Assembly (NCBI GenBank): GCA_002633005.1
Contig: NMRA01000156.1
Span: 182,894-244,893, forward strand
From: Phoronis australis
Lineage: Eukaryota > Phoronida > Phoronidae
Direction: 5' to 3'
Length of the DNA: 62,000 nucleotides
Shown here one piece after another: positions 13,301 through 26,665 of the stretch (the first letter of the stretch is position 1; each line of letters opens with the position of its first letter). The position numbers and the translations under genes were made by a program. Under the pieces are notes generated by a model. It saw nothing but the letters and a program-made list of their open reading frames with translations. It had not been told where the DNA came from and did not search any database.

Positions 13301-16300
13301 GGTCTCTAGTCATTTTGAACTGCCAGTTCTTTCTAAATCCTGAAATCATTTCCACTGGGCTAAGGAACAGTTTGAGATCAATTTTGTATCAGAGCCCCCA
13401 TAGAAAGCAGCGTGAACTGATGGGGCTACCCTCATTGTAAATATTACTTAAATAGATAAATAAATAAATCAGTAAGTGGTCTAAATTGGAATTTTTTTTT
13501 GCGATGGAAGATGAGTTTAAATTTGCTTGAGGTATTTTTATTTTAGATTTGTCGACCACATTAACTTCTGTTCCTTTAGTAAGGAGTCGAACAAATTAAC
13601 ATTTTTGAATTGTTTAGATAATATTCCCTGGTTTCCGTGAATAATTAAGTAAAATGCTATGCAGTCTGTTTGTAACTTAAGTGTAATCTTAACAAGGAAG
13701 CTTGTTTTAAATTCTAAGTGTTTATGGTAGTCTGTTAAAAAATGTATAGGATGGAGTAGTTGCTGAGTTGACTATGTCGTTGAAAAAACAACCTAGTTAT
13801 CAAGACGTTGTTCTGCAGTGCTTGTCTTATTCAGGGCTTGGAATTTTCCTTTCTAAGAGGATTTCATCTGTTTTGGTTTCCAGTTTCCTATTTTTGTCTC
13901 TTATTTATCATTATTTTGATTTTATTCTTATGAAAACGTTTTTACTTCAGTTAAATTTTACAACACAAAAATATTTCTATCTCACAAGCCTATTTATTTC
14001 TGGAATGATACGTCACCTGGAAAATTTTCCTCCTCTCTTTAATCATTGGTCATTCCAAGCTCTGTTTATTAAAGGGTCATAGGATGGGTGAATGTGGGGG
14101 GGGGGGGGGNGGGTTGTGCACAGTTTGATGGAGTTGAATTTTTCTGTGCCCCCAAATAATGTTCTTTGTACACCAAAATTGACGAGGGTTTCCAAGGTGC
14201 TTTCCCTTGCACCTCATTCTGGAGAAATTTCACTACAACCTGTTTGCGATTTTGTCACATCAGCTCGGCATGTTAGGGTAAAAATCTTGCCTATTTCCAT
14301 GAAAGAGCATTCATTTGCCAAAATTGATGTTCTTTCATTTTTCATCGGCTTCTTACGTGAAACTGAATGCCCACAATTTCTGAAAACATCTGTTGGTAGC
14401 TATGGTGGTATAACCTGAAAACGATGAATTATTTATTTGGAGCTAATTTTCTTTAATGAAAAATTGAGAAAAGAAAGTTTCACTTGAACATCATATAGAT
14501 TCCTAAATTGGCAAAATTTTAACATAAATGGCGTTGAAAAATATCCTGCAGAGTAATTCAGGGTAGTTCCTTTTTCTCCCAAAAGAGGACTCTAGCGCAT
14601 CCCTCTGTGGTTCTTCAACTGCACACTAGCTGTCACCACCGTGCTACCACTAACTTTTTGTTTGTCTGTGTGTGTCTATAAAACCAATGTGGACTATTGA
14701 TGTTTGACCAGTCTTGGCTGTCTGGAGAAGCTTTGAAGGTTAGAGCACTTGTTTCCTTGATTCACTTATGCAAGGTACCAGTAGTATTGATTGTTACTGT
14801 CTGATGAGGGGTTACTGTACACACTGTTATTGTCTGCATGAATGAACACATAATTCTAAGCCCTTAATGGTTGGCTGGATTCTGTGGAGCTCAGAGTGTG
14901 ATATTTTTTGGTCTGCACTTGCAGCGAACTTTAAATGAATAGACGTGTGTTGAATCCAGTTATTGTTTGCATGATTGACTGGAGTTTAACCCCTTAACTG
15001 GCAAATTAAAATCTGCTGAGCTTGGCTTGTGATATTTTTTCGACTGCATGTTAAACCTTTAGGCTGGGTGAATTCTTCTGATCTGGCACATGCTAAAGAT
15101 TGCGTGAGGATTAATGAAGATGACAAGAACAGATTTTACGTTTAAGATTTTTGCATGGTTTTAATGTAGATGCTTTGTTTGTGTGGGAACTTGAACCATG
15201 TCCATATTGCTTTAGGTATCCCATTTTAAAAAGACTTGTTAAGGTTTTATCATTTAGGATCAAAGTGAATTTGTATTCAAAGTAGCAGATGCCTGAACAA
15301 ACACTTATCACGAGAAATATATTGACGTCGACTGATAAATGCTAAAGTGGAAATTTAAAAACCCATTTGGCAAACTCAAATTTAAATAGATCGAGAATGT
15401 CAACTAAGACTGCCGCTTTGCAATGCATCGCTAGCTATAGGTTTTAATTGACGGACATTAATTTAGTAATGGATATTACACGTGTCAAGTTAAATTAGGT
15501 TTTGTATTGTGAAATTATCAGAACAGATATTGGAAAAGGCGTCATGGGTCAATCTTTGTGTAAAATCTGTTGAAACTCAAAGGAACTCGCCCCTATTATT
15601 TCCGTTTGTTTGTGTATTTATGGTTACAAATTCATTATGTAACTCTGTACAACTCTGTAAGTTTTGTACCTGTTATGTACCATTAAATATTACTGGTTTT
15701 CTGTTATCAACGTGTTCCTGTCTTTGCCCTTCAACTGGACTCAGAGTGATTATTTTATCGTCCTTCTGTCTGCCATGCTTTACTGCAAAACCTTTTATTA
15801 ATCATAAGGCAGATGATTTGATGGTTTCGATGCATCCTCATTTTCCAGGATTGCCTTCGGCCAAAAACTATCATCCTTGAGTCATGACTCAGCTGGAGAT
15901 GATCTTTCTCTTCAGTACTGTAAATAATAAATCTGGTTATGGCAACGATCTCTGTGTTTGCCTAAATATTTACCCCTAAGACCTTTGAGTGACAGTGTCC
16001 TTGTTGTGCTTTTTTGCAAATACCACTGTTTGGTTGAATCAGTGTTATCAGCTGCACACCTGACGTAGTTTCATAAGCTTTAGATAAGAATGTAATCGAG
16101 GGCCATTTCATTATTTTGGACCATGTTTGGAGTAACTGATGCTAACGCGTGTATGTTGTCAATTAGTCAGTTTTATTGGAAAATCTCAGTTTTGTTTGCC
16201 ATTTGCAACAAACATCAAATTTAAGTTGATCAGTCAGTTCATGTTTAAATTGCTCCTGATCTTGTGGATTCAGCCAGTGTTCTCTATGGAGGATTGGAAT

Positions 16301-19300
16301 CTTGTTTGCTGGCTTGTGTGTGCATGAGTAGACACTATAAGTGTGTTGAACTCTACGTCTTGGATTTCTAAAACTATGCCCATGCATATGCAAAACTCTT
16401 GGGTCTATAGTGGAAAAGTCTTCTGATTGTAGGCCCATGAGTACGTTCTTATAACACTTTCTCCTTTTTTATTGAAACTGCGTTCCGTCGCAACTCCACG
16501 GCAACTTCCCTTACCTATTCCACTAACCCCTCTCTGCGAGCGACTTCGGAGGCACTACTGGATGGCGTAGTTAATTTTCATTCTCGATTGAATATATTCA
16601 TGTGTTGCATGTGGCGACCTCTAGCGATTACTCGCATCTAAGTGGGGTTAAACTTTCCTGCTGCAGGGGAGTTGCGTAACTCCTCAGTATAATCCACCCG
16701 CGACCTCAGATCCTGGCCAGATAATTCGTGGACGGGTTTGTCAATATTGCATTGGCCTTCGTAAGCTTGCAAACCACCTGGACTGCAATGGTTAAGCTAT
16801 ATAAAGTGTTGCTTCAAGAAAATAAAATACGAATGAATCGGTTCATTGGGCCAAAATAACACCATCGAGTCTGACCACAGTGTATCCATGGAAAACAAGA
16901 AGTGTTAACTTGTCTGTGTTACGCATCGCAAAGTTAAATCAAAATATTGGACACTTGTCTTTGTGTGACACAGGATGTTCCAGTGTAATAGTCACGTCAG
17001 CTAAACAGCGCAAACTAATTTCTGTCTTGTGCATGTAAACTGTCACAGTGACCTGAATGTTAGATAAAACCTACATGAAGCTTTGTGAGAACTTACCAGG
17101 TTTTTAATTATTGAAATGGCATCATAAATATAACATTGATTAACTGGTTACAATTTCAAAACAACTTTACTTAACCGCGTACTGAAAATAACACCCAGCT
17201 GGTGGTGCATCAGTGACCGACACAATCATGGTTAAGTAGGACCCTAGAAAAATGTCCATATTTGACCAAATTCCCCACATCATATCTCGGAAATGGCTCA
17301 TTGGATTCAAGTTAAATTTTCAGGTACTATGCTTTACATGCTGTTATCAAGAAAGCTGTAAGGAAATCGTTTTTTAAGCTGTCCACTTTGGTATGAGGGC
17401 TCCCCAAAAGGTGGACTGATGGTCTTTGTGAAAAATTGAAAAGTTGTATAAAACTGAGATGAAGTGATAACTTAAAAAACTCTTCAGCATTTTTGAGATT
17501 TCATCTTGAAATGAAATTGGGCCATGTTTGTTCTGCTATGATTGTACCTAACTATGGAACAGACAAAAAATTATTTCGAAAATAAAGAACTTTAATATTT
17601 TTGATGTCAAATTGACATCGATGAGTCCACCAGTAGTGACTGAAAAATCTTCTTCCCAGGGCAATGCTTTGACCACGAGAGTTTTCGGAGCTGGGGTCAA
17701 AGATCCTGGTGGAAACACTTGTCTGTCACATGAAATTGTGATTTTCAGTGGTCTTGCGTGATCCTGTGTTTTTAGCTAGAAACTTCATCTATGGAATGTG
17801 CCCCTCTACCATATGAACCATGCTATAAACAAAACAATATTTTCTTTGAAGTTTTAAGTGAGAACTTTGACGGAAAATGAAATTCCATTTTTCTGCCATT
17901 CCATATCCTAAGATGGAGATTTTTTCCATGAACTGAACTACTGGTTCACCAATGTGTGGGAATTTCAAGGTTTCAAGCCAGCTGATACTGGGAGCTTCAT
18001 GCAGTTTTGATTGGAAGTTTTGATAATGTTTGTGGAGTCCTAGGCATTGCTTTACCCAATGACCTCTTTGAATGAAGTCACCAACACAGCCAACACGTTA
18101 CCTAATTTGTAGCTCATTAAAAGGTGTGCTGTTGGTCATTGCTATGGAAACCAGTGACCGTTTGTTGAGACCATCCAGAAGCTGCCTAGTGCCAACTTCA
18201 TTTTTGTTTCTTAGATTGAGTTGTGTTTTACTGAGTGTTGATTCTAATTTTTTCCTTTTTTGTTTTAGGCTATTAGATGATGGTGTCTTGTTGAACATAA
18301 TCCACTGTATTGTCTGTTGAGGTTAAGAATATTGGCATTTTCTGTGTATTATGCTTTTAATGAGATTATGCCTTTGGTTTGTTTGTCATATTATTTACAA
18401 ATTAACATTCGTTTGTTCCCCCTTGTGTTGCTATCTGTCTCTTATGTGGAAGACGTAACAAATATTTTATTTGCCAAAAAATCTATTGTAAAATTGAACA
18501 TTTTTTAACAAAAAGGACTGTGTTGTGAACATGAAAAGTGAAACAATGAAAATACCTTACACCCCGGACAGAGGAGTGTGTGTTGGTCGAGGGGTAACTT
18601 AACTCTAAACACCAATGTTATGTCGCAGCTGAGGTAGGATTTAGGCTCCCTCTCATTATTGCTACAAAATTAATGGGCATCCATACTAGGCAGGTTTAAG
18701 GTTCGTGAAATGCTAGCCGATAATGGATTTGACAAAATCAATGCTGATCGCTTGGGATAAGCATACTCTAATGTTTTCTTTGTTTTGAAATGGTTTTAAT
18801 AAGGTTGGGCCACTGGTTCATTGTTGAGGATAGTTTGCACAGATTCTGGACCCCTCTTTTGTCTCAGTTATGATGACGTTGACTTTTCTAGGAGTAATGA
18901 AATATTTTATTGCTTTAATGCAAATCCATTTTGTAATCATACATTGTGTCCTAGAATCAATATTTTCACCCATGAGCACCAGGAAATGGTTTTATTAGTG
19001 TTTTTTTCTATCCCCGAATGCAAAGTTTGCTTTGCAGAAGTTAGGACTTGAGCCAAAGTCGGCTCATACTGCAGAGACTTTTCGAGCTTTGGCACCGCAT
19101 GCAAAATGGTAGGAATCAATTATCAGAATTGTTTCTATGGTTTCTGCAGTGGAAATTGTGGTGAATTTGAACGATGGAAGCAGAAGTTAATGAAAATTTT
19201 GTTTTGTGAACACTACGAGAATTGTGTCGTCGTTTGTCTGCTATTCTAATCTACGGTGCCATTTTTCTTAAGGGTCCTGTTACACCAAAATTCGTTCTCT

Positions 19301-22300
19301 GAGTACATCTGATTCGATCTTAACCCAATCTTGGTGAAACATGCTGGGGATGGGCAAAATTAGGTGCCTTTGGCCGAACACTAGCCTTGAATGCGAATGT
19401 GACACCGCCCTTTAGGGGGTCTTACTCAGATTCCATGCCACTTAGTTGCTTCCCAACCAATTTTCTTCTCGATGTCGTGTTCCTATTGAGAATTGTTGTG
19501 GTGTGACTGGTTACCCGTGTGCCTTGCAAAAGAAACTTTGTGATTCGAAGAGTATGAAATGCACCATTAGTTCGCAGTAAAACCGCTTCCTGGTATTATT
19601 ATTTCTGATTATTTTTGTGTATCTTTTTCGACTCTCTACAAGTTGTAGTGTGGGGAGACTGTATGATGAAAATCCAACGCTTGGTAATCCCTGTGCTAGT
19701 TGCAAACTGAAATGTTGAAATGTCTTGTTAATTGTCGTTAGAATTTAACTTACGTTTATCCTTTAAACGCACCTGATAATGATTCGCAGGAACGTTCTGT
19801 TTTTTTTCTTCTTATTTTCAGTGTTGAATCGGTTTGCCTTTGTTAAAGATTAAATGAGTATTAAGGTTAAGTTCTCTCTTGTGGGTAAATTATTGCAGTG
19901 TTTCACACTCCAGAACTTTCTTTCACTCGCATACGCTGAATTTCCAATTTGTCAATTTTTTCTTTTGTATTGAAACCCTATCATGGATACAGTCAAGTAT
20001 AATACTTGCAGTCTGTCTATAACAATGTTGTACTTATGTTTCATGTGGATTTTAATAATCTCTTTCTTAAGCCTGTATGAAAGCTTTTCAGACTAATTAA
20101 GCTTTCTTATGGTTATTTCATGGCGCTTGACGTCACCGAATGCTGTTTGTTGTTGTTTTCTCGGCACTTAACACTGCGTTTTATATTACCTTATGCTAGA
20201 CTGCTTCTTTTAGAAGATTGATGCTTTCATGAAAACAGTCAAGTCGTAAAATGTCGTTCTTATATAATTCCGAGCATTGCGGCATTCATATCCCTACAAG
20301 TACACCGATATTCTACTTTTTCCACAATGGATTGAGAAGATTTTTAGTAGCATTGAACTTTTTATAGGGCGAATATTAGCTTTGTGGCACGGTATTGAAA
20401 GGATCCAAGAGATGGCACTCTGGGATTGGATTTGCCATCGTTTTATGAGGAGATATAATTGAACTGGTCCTAATTAATGCCCATGTTTTGGTTATTATCC
20501 CACGTCTGATTTTTTCAAAATTATCACTTTTAAACATCTATGCTTGTTTAAACACACACCCACTATTTTAATTGAGTTAAAACTTATTCATGATTTTTCA
20601 AAATTATTACTTTTGTACACCTATGCTTGTTAATGGGCCAGCACACAATAAACTCATTCATGATTTTTGCAACTGTGGCAGTGAGAAGTACAAAAATTAT
20701 TTAAAATAAAAATAAAAATAAATCCTGTTTTATATTTCGTAAATTCAATCCTGTTTAAAATGAAATTCAATCCTATTTTATGAATTGAATCCTGTTGAGA
20801 GGACCCTGTTTCATGTTCTGAAGATTTAGTCTCGCAGCGTCAATTCAAAATGAACCCCATTTCGCCGATTCAGTCATGACTTGCAGATCTAGCGTAGGTT
20901 GGAAAGTCCTTCCTTTGATGATTAGTGAAATTAACCATCATGTAAAGTGAACGCTGCGGATTGTCCAGAGCAATTTGAAGTCCATTTGCAAGGGGTGGAC
21001 GACATTCTTTGGCAACTACGAAAATTTTAAGCCTGATGCTAAAGGTAGTACATTGAGGATCGTATGGACGTTAGAATGCTCCAAAAGAGTGCATTAGCAC
21101 TTAGCAGGCAGACTAAAGTTATTCTGATTATATAAGCCTAGTGCCAAAGGTTTAGATCATATCATGTCCTTGACCTTCCCAAGCTGCTTCATCCAATCGT
21201 CTGTGGTCTGTTTCGGTTTCGTTAATTTCAGGCCTAACAGTTGTGCAATTTTTTTTGCTTTCTACCAAGCCTTGTATAGTAGTTTGATATATACCGAATG
21301 TATGTTTTATATTCCTCAGTGGTCGTCTGTTGTTTTCATATCCTGCTTATGAATTGAGCTTGTGAATACTCCGCAGTGTGCTGATAAAATGCATCTGCCT
21401 CCTCATTACGGATGGTCTGCTGTATAAGGACTGACCATGACTGAAATTGCATGTTCTCACAAAGGTCATAGAAATCTTTCTCACAATTATGTCTGATATG
21501 GGTGACAAATGGGATCATGACATGTCTACACAAACTTTGAATTTGTGACAAAAATACAGGAAGGGCAGGGCTGGTTTATTCTAAGTCATTCCAAAAAATC
21601 AAATCAAACAAGCGTCCGGAATATTGTTATGTCGCTCGAACAAGAAAAAACTTTTAGCGCACAGGTTGCCTCATTTAGACTTTTGATTACAGACTTATGA
21701 CAACAGAGTTATGGCTACATAATTATGACAACAGAATTCTGACAATAATTATGACAATAGATTTATGACAACAGAATTATGAGAAAAGAATTATGACAAC
21801 AGAATTATGACTACAGAATTACGACAACAGAATTATGAACAATAGATACATGACAACAGAACTATGACAACAGAATTATGACAACAGAATGATGACAACA
21901 GAATTATGACAACAGAATGATGACAACAGAATTATGACAACAGAATTACGACAACAGAATTATGACAACAGAATTACGACTACAGAAATATGACATTAGG
22001 TATATGATAACAGAATTATGACAACAGAATTATGCTGATATATGACAACAGAATTATGACAACAGAGTTATGACAATAATTATGACAATAGAATTATGAC
22101 AACAGAATTATGACGCCAGAGTTATGACAACATAATTAGGACAGCAGAATTAGGACAACAAAATTATGACAGCAAACTTATGACAACATAGTTATTACAA
22201 CAGAATTTTTAGTCAAGAGTGAAAGGCAGGAGTTTATGATATTGGGTTGTCTTGCTATGGTAATCAAAAATATCTCTCCGCAGAGGTGTATTCAATTGTT

Positions 22301-25300
22301 AAACTGTGTGCCTGAGGAAGGTCAGTTGTATCATTGTAGGGGTCCATGTATTGCAATTTCTGAAATAAAAATGTAATGAATATTGCTGATTTTCCACCTA
22401 TGATTATGTACAATCTTAGAAAAATGTCTAAATGTGGTTAATTTCTGAACATCACAACTCACGAATGGGTGATAGGTTTTGTATGAAACGTTCTGTGATT
22501 TTCGCTTTATGCACTGTTCTGCAGGAGTCTGATTCCTGAAAGTAACTCAAAACATAAGAGTGCCTGCATATATCAATCTGCCAAATGGTCTTAAGCTAAG
22601 AAGTTGGAACTATATCTAATGTGAAAGCAACTATGCACTCTTACATTGGGCCATAAACAACTGAGTATGCAGCTCAGATGAGACTAAACAGTTTTACTCT
22701 AGTTCATTTGTTTGCTTTCATTTTAATTATGCGAGCAAGGCAATTAGTTCATCCGTTTGCTTTTATTTTAATTATGTGAACAAGGCAATTGCTTCAACCC
22801 TGTGACTAGACGAATATTGTGTTCAAAGGCTGAAAACGAGAGATCTTGCATTTGTAAACAAAAACACGTATTATGGGTGTAATATTTTTTGTTCAATGAT
22901 GGACTGCAATTGAATTTTTGAAGCTGAAAACAATTCTGATAGCACCGTAGGTTACGTGTTGTTTTTTTTCACATTGGACTCAGACAGGGTTATCAGTGTT
23001 GAGTAGCTAGACATTTAACTAGTCAACTGTCTGGTGCGTATTGGCCAGTTAATTCATGAATGACACCTCTAACAATCCTGCAAATATCCTAACAACCTAG
23101 GTGTCTTGATGATTATCAGGGAGGTCTCTCCCGGGAGCATAGAGGCCATGAAAATCTCGGTAAATAATGTGAATGAACTATGAAAATGGATCGATTTCTT
23201 GGTGAAAAGTATGCACGGTATCTTTTGCTTTGTTGGGCATTGCAACTGCCAAAGGTTATGTTTTGATTTGCAAAGTGTTGGCCAATTTGTGCTCGGAGAG
23301 GTTTCTACCGGTAGCTAGGCGGCATTTATAGACAACGCTCATTTACGGATTAGGTTGTGTACCCAGGGCTCCCCGTTAGCAAAGAGGACAATTAGTTTCA
23401 TTTCCCCTGACGTGATTGAATTTAATACGCGCTCAATTTGGGAGTGCAGACTGAATCTGGGGACTCGTTGAATATTCGTATCAAGGTTAATTACGTAATC
23501 CAAGAATAGCTTGTTACCTAGAGCTTAACTGACGGATGCTGTATCGTCTATAGTCAAATGTTGTTAGGATTTTGCATGCGAAGTAGGTGACATCTATGCA
23601 ACACTTGAGCATGGATTGTTTGAGCTAACACCTGTTGACTAATTCTTAAAATTTTCTGTTCGCAAGCTCACTCTCGGTGTTCTTTTTATTGAAGCGAATC
23701 CCCTGATGTTGAAGTTTCTTAGTTTAAATGCACATTGCTAAACGACAAACTTTGAATAGCTTTTGATGACAACCATTTGACTCTCGTAAAAATCATGGCG
23801 AATTGAAGGTTGGAAAATATAATTCGGTCTTGATCAAAATTACTCCAGTCTACAGATTGGTTGACAAAACTGCAAGGTAAATCAAGATTGGAATTACTAT
23901 AATTCTTTTCTTGATTGACACAAAAAGTAATTATCAAAAATTTTGTTTTCTCATTTTTCATAGGCAGATTACTTTGCTACAAATAATGGAAACCACACAG
24001 TTGTTTTACGACATCTACATAATACAAACCGTGTTTCAAAATCATTATTCTTGTGGCGAAATTTATCAAAAACACAATTTCACTTGTCAGCCATATTGCG
24101 TGCTAAGTGAAGAATAATTTTGTATGAATTAAGAATGCAACTCTTCTAATAACCTTGGCCTGGCTTGATGAGCAGTAATTTTGACATCAATAGGCCCATT
24201 CATACTAATGTCAACGCATCGCTATTTTGGGGAGTTGCGGACAGTATGAAGGTTAACTTCAGTCCTGGATCGAAGTTAACAGCACCAGTTAGCTTCACAG
24301 TTAACTAGTGGATTTAACAGCGGAGTCTCGATGCTGCGGTGCGGTATGAACAGTCAACTTCGGTCTCATCGAAGTTATCGCTAGGGGTCACTGCTGTCGT
24401 CAACAATTAAAGGGCTGTATCATCGCTAATAGTTGCTTATATTTTGGTCGAATAATCACCAATGGAATTATGAATAAGCTTTGTGTCAATTAGCACACGT
24501 AATTGTTTTCAAATTGTCACATTCAAAAATCTTAACATGCACGGGATACATCAGTGTTACCTTGCTATTACAACGACAGTGTCACCTACCATTTACTTCG
24601 ATTCTGTTTACTACCGAAGCTGGTATGAACGATTCAATTAACTTTGCAGTTTATGTCGACGTTCTACTCATACTGGAGGTACAGTTAGTATGAAAGGGCC
24701 TAAAGGGAGATCCAATGTACACTTGAATTATCAGTTGAAAACCCAACAAACTCGTTAAGATTATTTTGTAGTACTTCGGTATATCAGTTATGCAATGCAT
24801 GTATTCGTCTAAATCGTGACGCTCTATACCATCAATACCCCAGACAAAAAGCCTGTCAATTTGTTAGGAAAACTCGTAGCTTGTCCTGGTGTTATTGCCT
24901 GCATAATAATTACAGGGGATGTTGAACTTTTGTAATCTCCTGATCTGTACAGGATGTCAGGTGTAATTGAATCTCCCTAAAAGATAAATGAGTCATCCCA
25001 CAGAGGGGTATTCAAATGTCAAACTGTGTACCTGGAGAAGGTCAGTCTTGTCATTGTGGGGGTCCACGTATTGAAATTTCTTAAGTAATCATGCAATGAA
25101 TATTGTTAATTTTCCACCTAAGGTTATGTACAACCTTGGACAAACATTTAAATTCTGTGGTTAATTTCTGAACATCGCAACTCACGAATGGGTGATTGGT
25201 TTTGTATGAAACTTTCTGTGATTATGCTTCATGCACTGTTGGGTTGAATTGGACAGTTAATATTGCTTATTTCTAAAATTTTGTACAAGTGTCGACTGAG

Positions 25301-26621
25301 CAAAATTTTATTTTTCAGTGTTGCAAACTAGCGAATTTTTACTGTAGTTAGTCAAACGACACATAGATAGTTATGGGTGATTATAGCTGTCACGGGGAGT
25401 AGAAAATTTCCTTTGATGTCTAGCCAGAATTGACACAGGTGGCTGTAGTTAGTTGTAGTGAATTTCATTCCTTAAACCAGTGGCAGTGATTATGAATCAC
25501 TTCTAAAATAATTTTTCTTTCATGTAGCAAAAGATGTATTGATCTTACTTTTATACTCTTTGGAGAGCAGACGTATTTGGATGGTCGTGTTTGCTGCCAT
25601 TTTCATTTTTGCCGTATGATGGCATTCGCATATACATCTCAGTTGTCAGTTTGAGAATGCAGTAAATTGATTTCTTAACAATTTTCGACAAACACTAATA
25701 GCAAAATTATTGTTTTTCATTTTCAGCGGGCCCTAGCATAATTGGGAATGGCTACAGTTTTTCAAAATATTGTCTGACAAGCTTGAAAGTGGATTTTTGA
25801 AACATTATACATTATGTAACCACTTTACCCTCTTGCCTCTGTCACATTGTTTCCTGCAGGGTAAATTTTACCCTTAGTTGCTTGAAACAAATACTAACCT
25901 GAAGGCGTCTGAACTTTGGTTATAATTCATGGCCAAGCTGTACAAATTGCACAGTTATTTCGTAGTAAACTTTCATTGCCTAAATTTTTATTGGGTTGTG
26001 AATTGAAATTGGTTTTAGTTGCTGTACTGATGAGAAAAGTAATCTAAATGCAATTATTGGAGAACGCTTGGGGTAAAATCTACAAATGCAGTATTGGTGT
26101 TGTGAAGAAATGAGAATTTAATAGTGTAACAGTGTTGTGTCTGCCATGTAGTTTCCTAATTCAGTGAGATTTCACCATGGCAGAGGAGACGAGCCGCCGT
26201 ATCATTCACGATTTGGTTGGCACGGTAACACTAGTTTGTGCATTAGGAGAATCTTGTGCAATTCTTGCGGTTTGAATTTGATAGGAAAACTCTGTCTCTT
26301 AATGATGTGCTAGACTTTTGACAACAGTTCCAAATATTTCTGTTGCATGTGGCAACGAAAACAGGCTCATCATTTTTTCTTGAAACAAAATTAATGTTGG
26401 TCTGTTAGTACGTTAGGTTATTACAGGTAGTTAACTCAAGAAATCAGTGATCTTAGGTCTTAATATAGAAATTCAACTGCCGCATATAGCCTGTAGCTGT
26501 GTTACTACATTTTTTTGTAAATTAGTCACGTCCTATCATCTGATTAAAGCTCTGTCCACACACAGCCTACCCTATAAACAACTTGCACTAGTGTAACTTA
26601 TCCCACTTTTAAATGGAGCGT

Positions 26622-26665
<44 letters not shown>

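Noticed and set aside
14092-14418. 108-codon frame starting in a poly-G tract
   Set aside because: It begins in low-complexity sequence with an undetermined base at 14110, has no recognisable protein and no splice context.
21690-22208. CRISPR-like array
   Set aside because: Units are directly contiguous 14-bp repeats with no spacers; it is a eukaryotic minisatellite.
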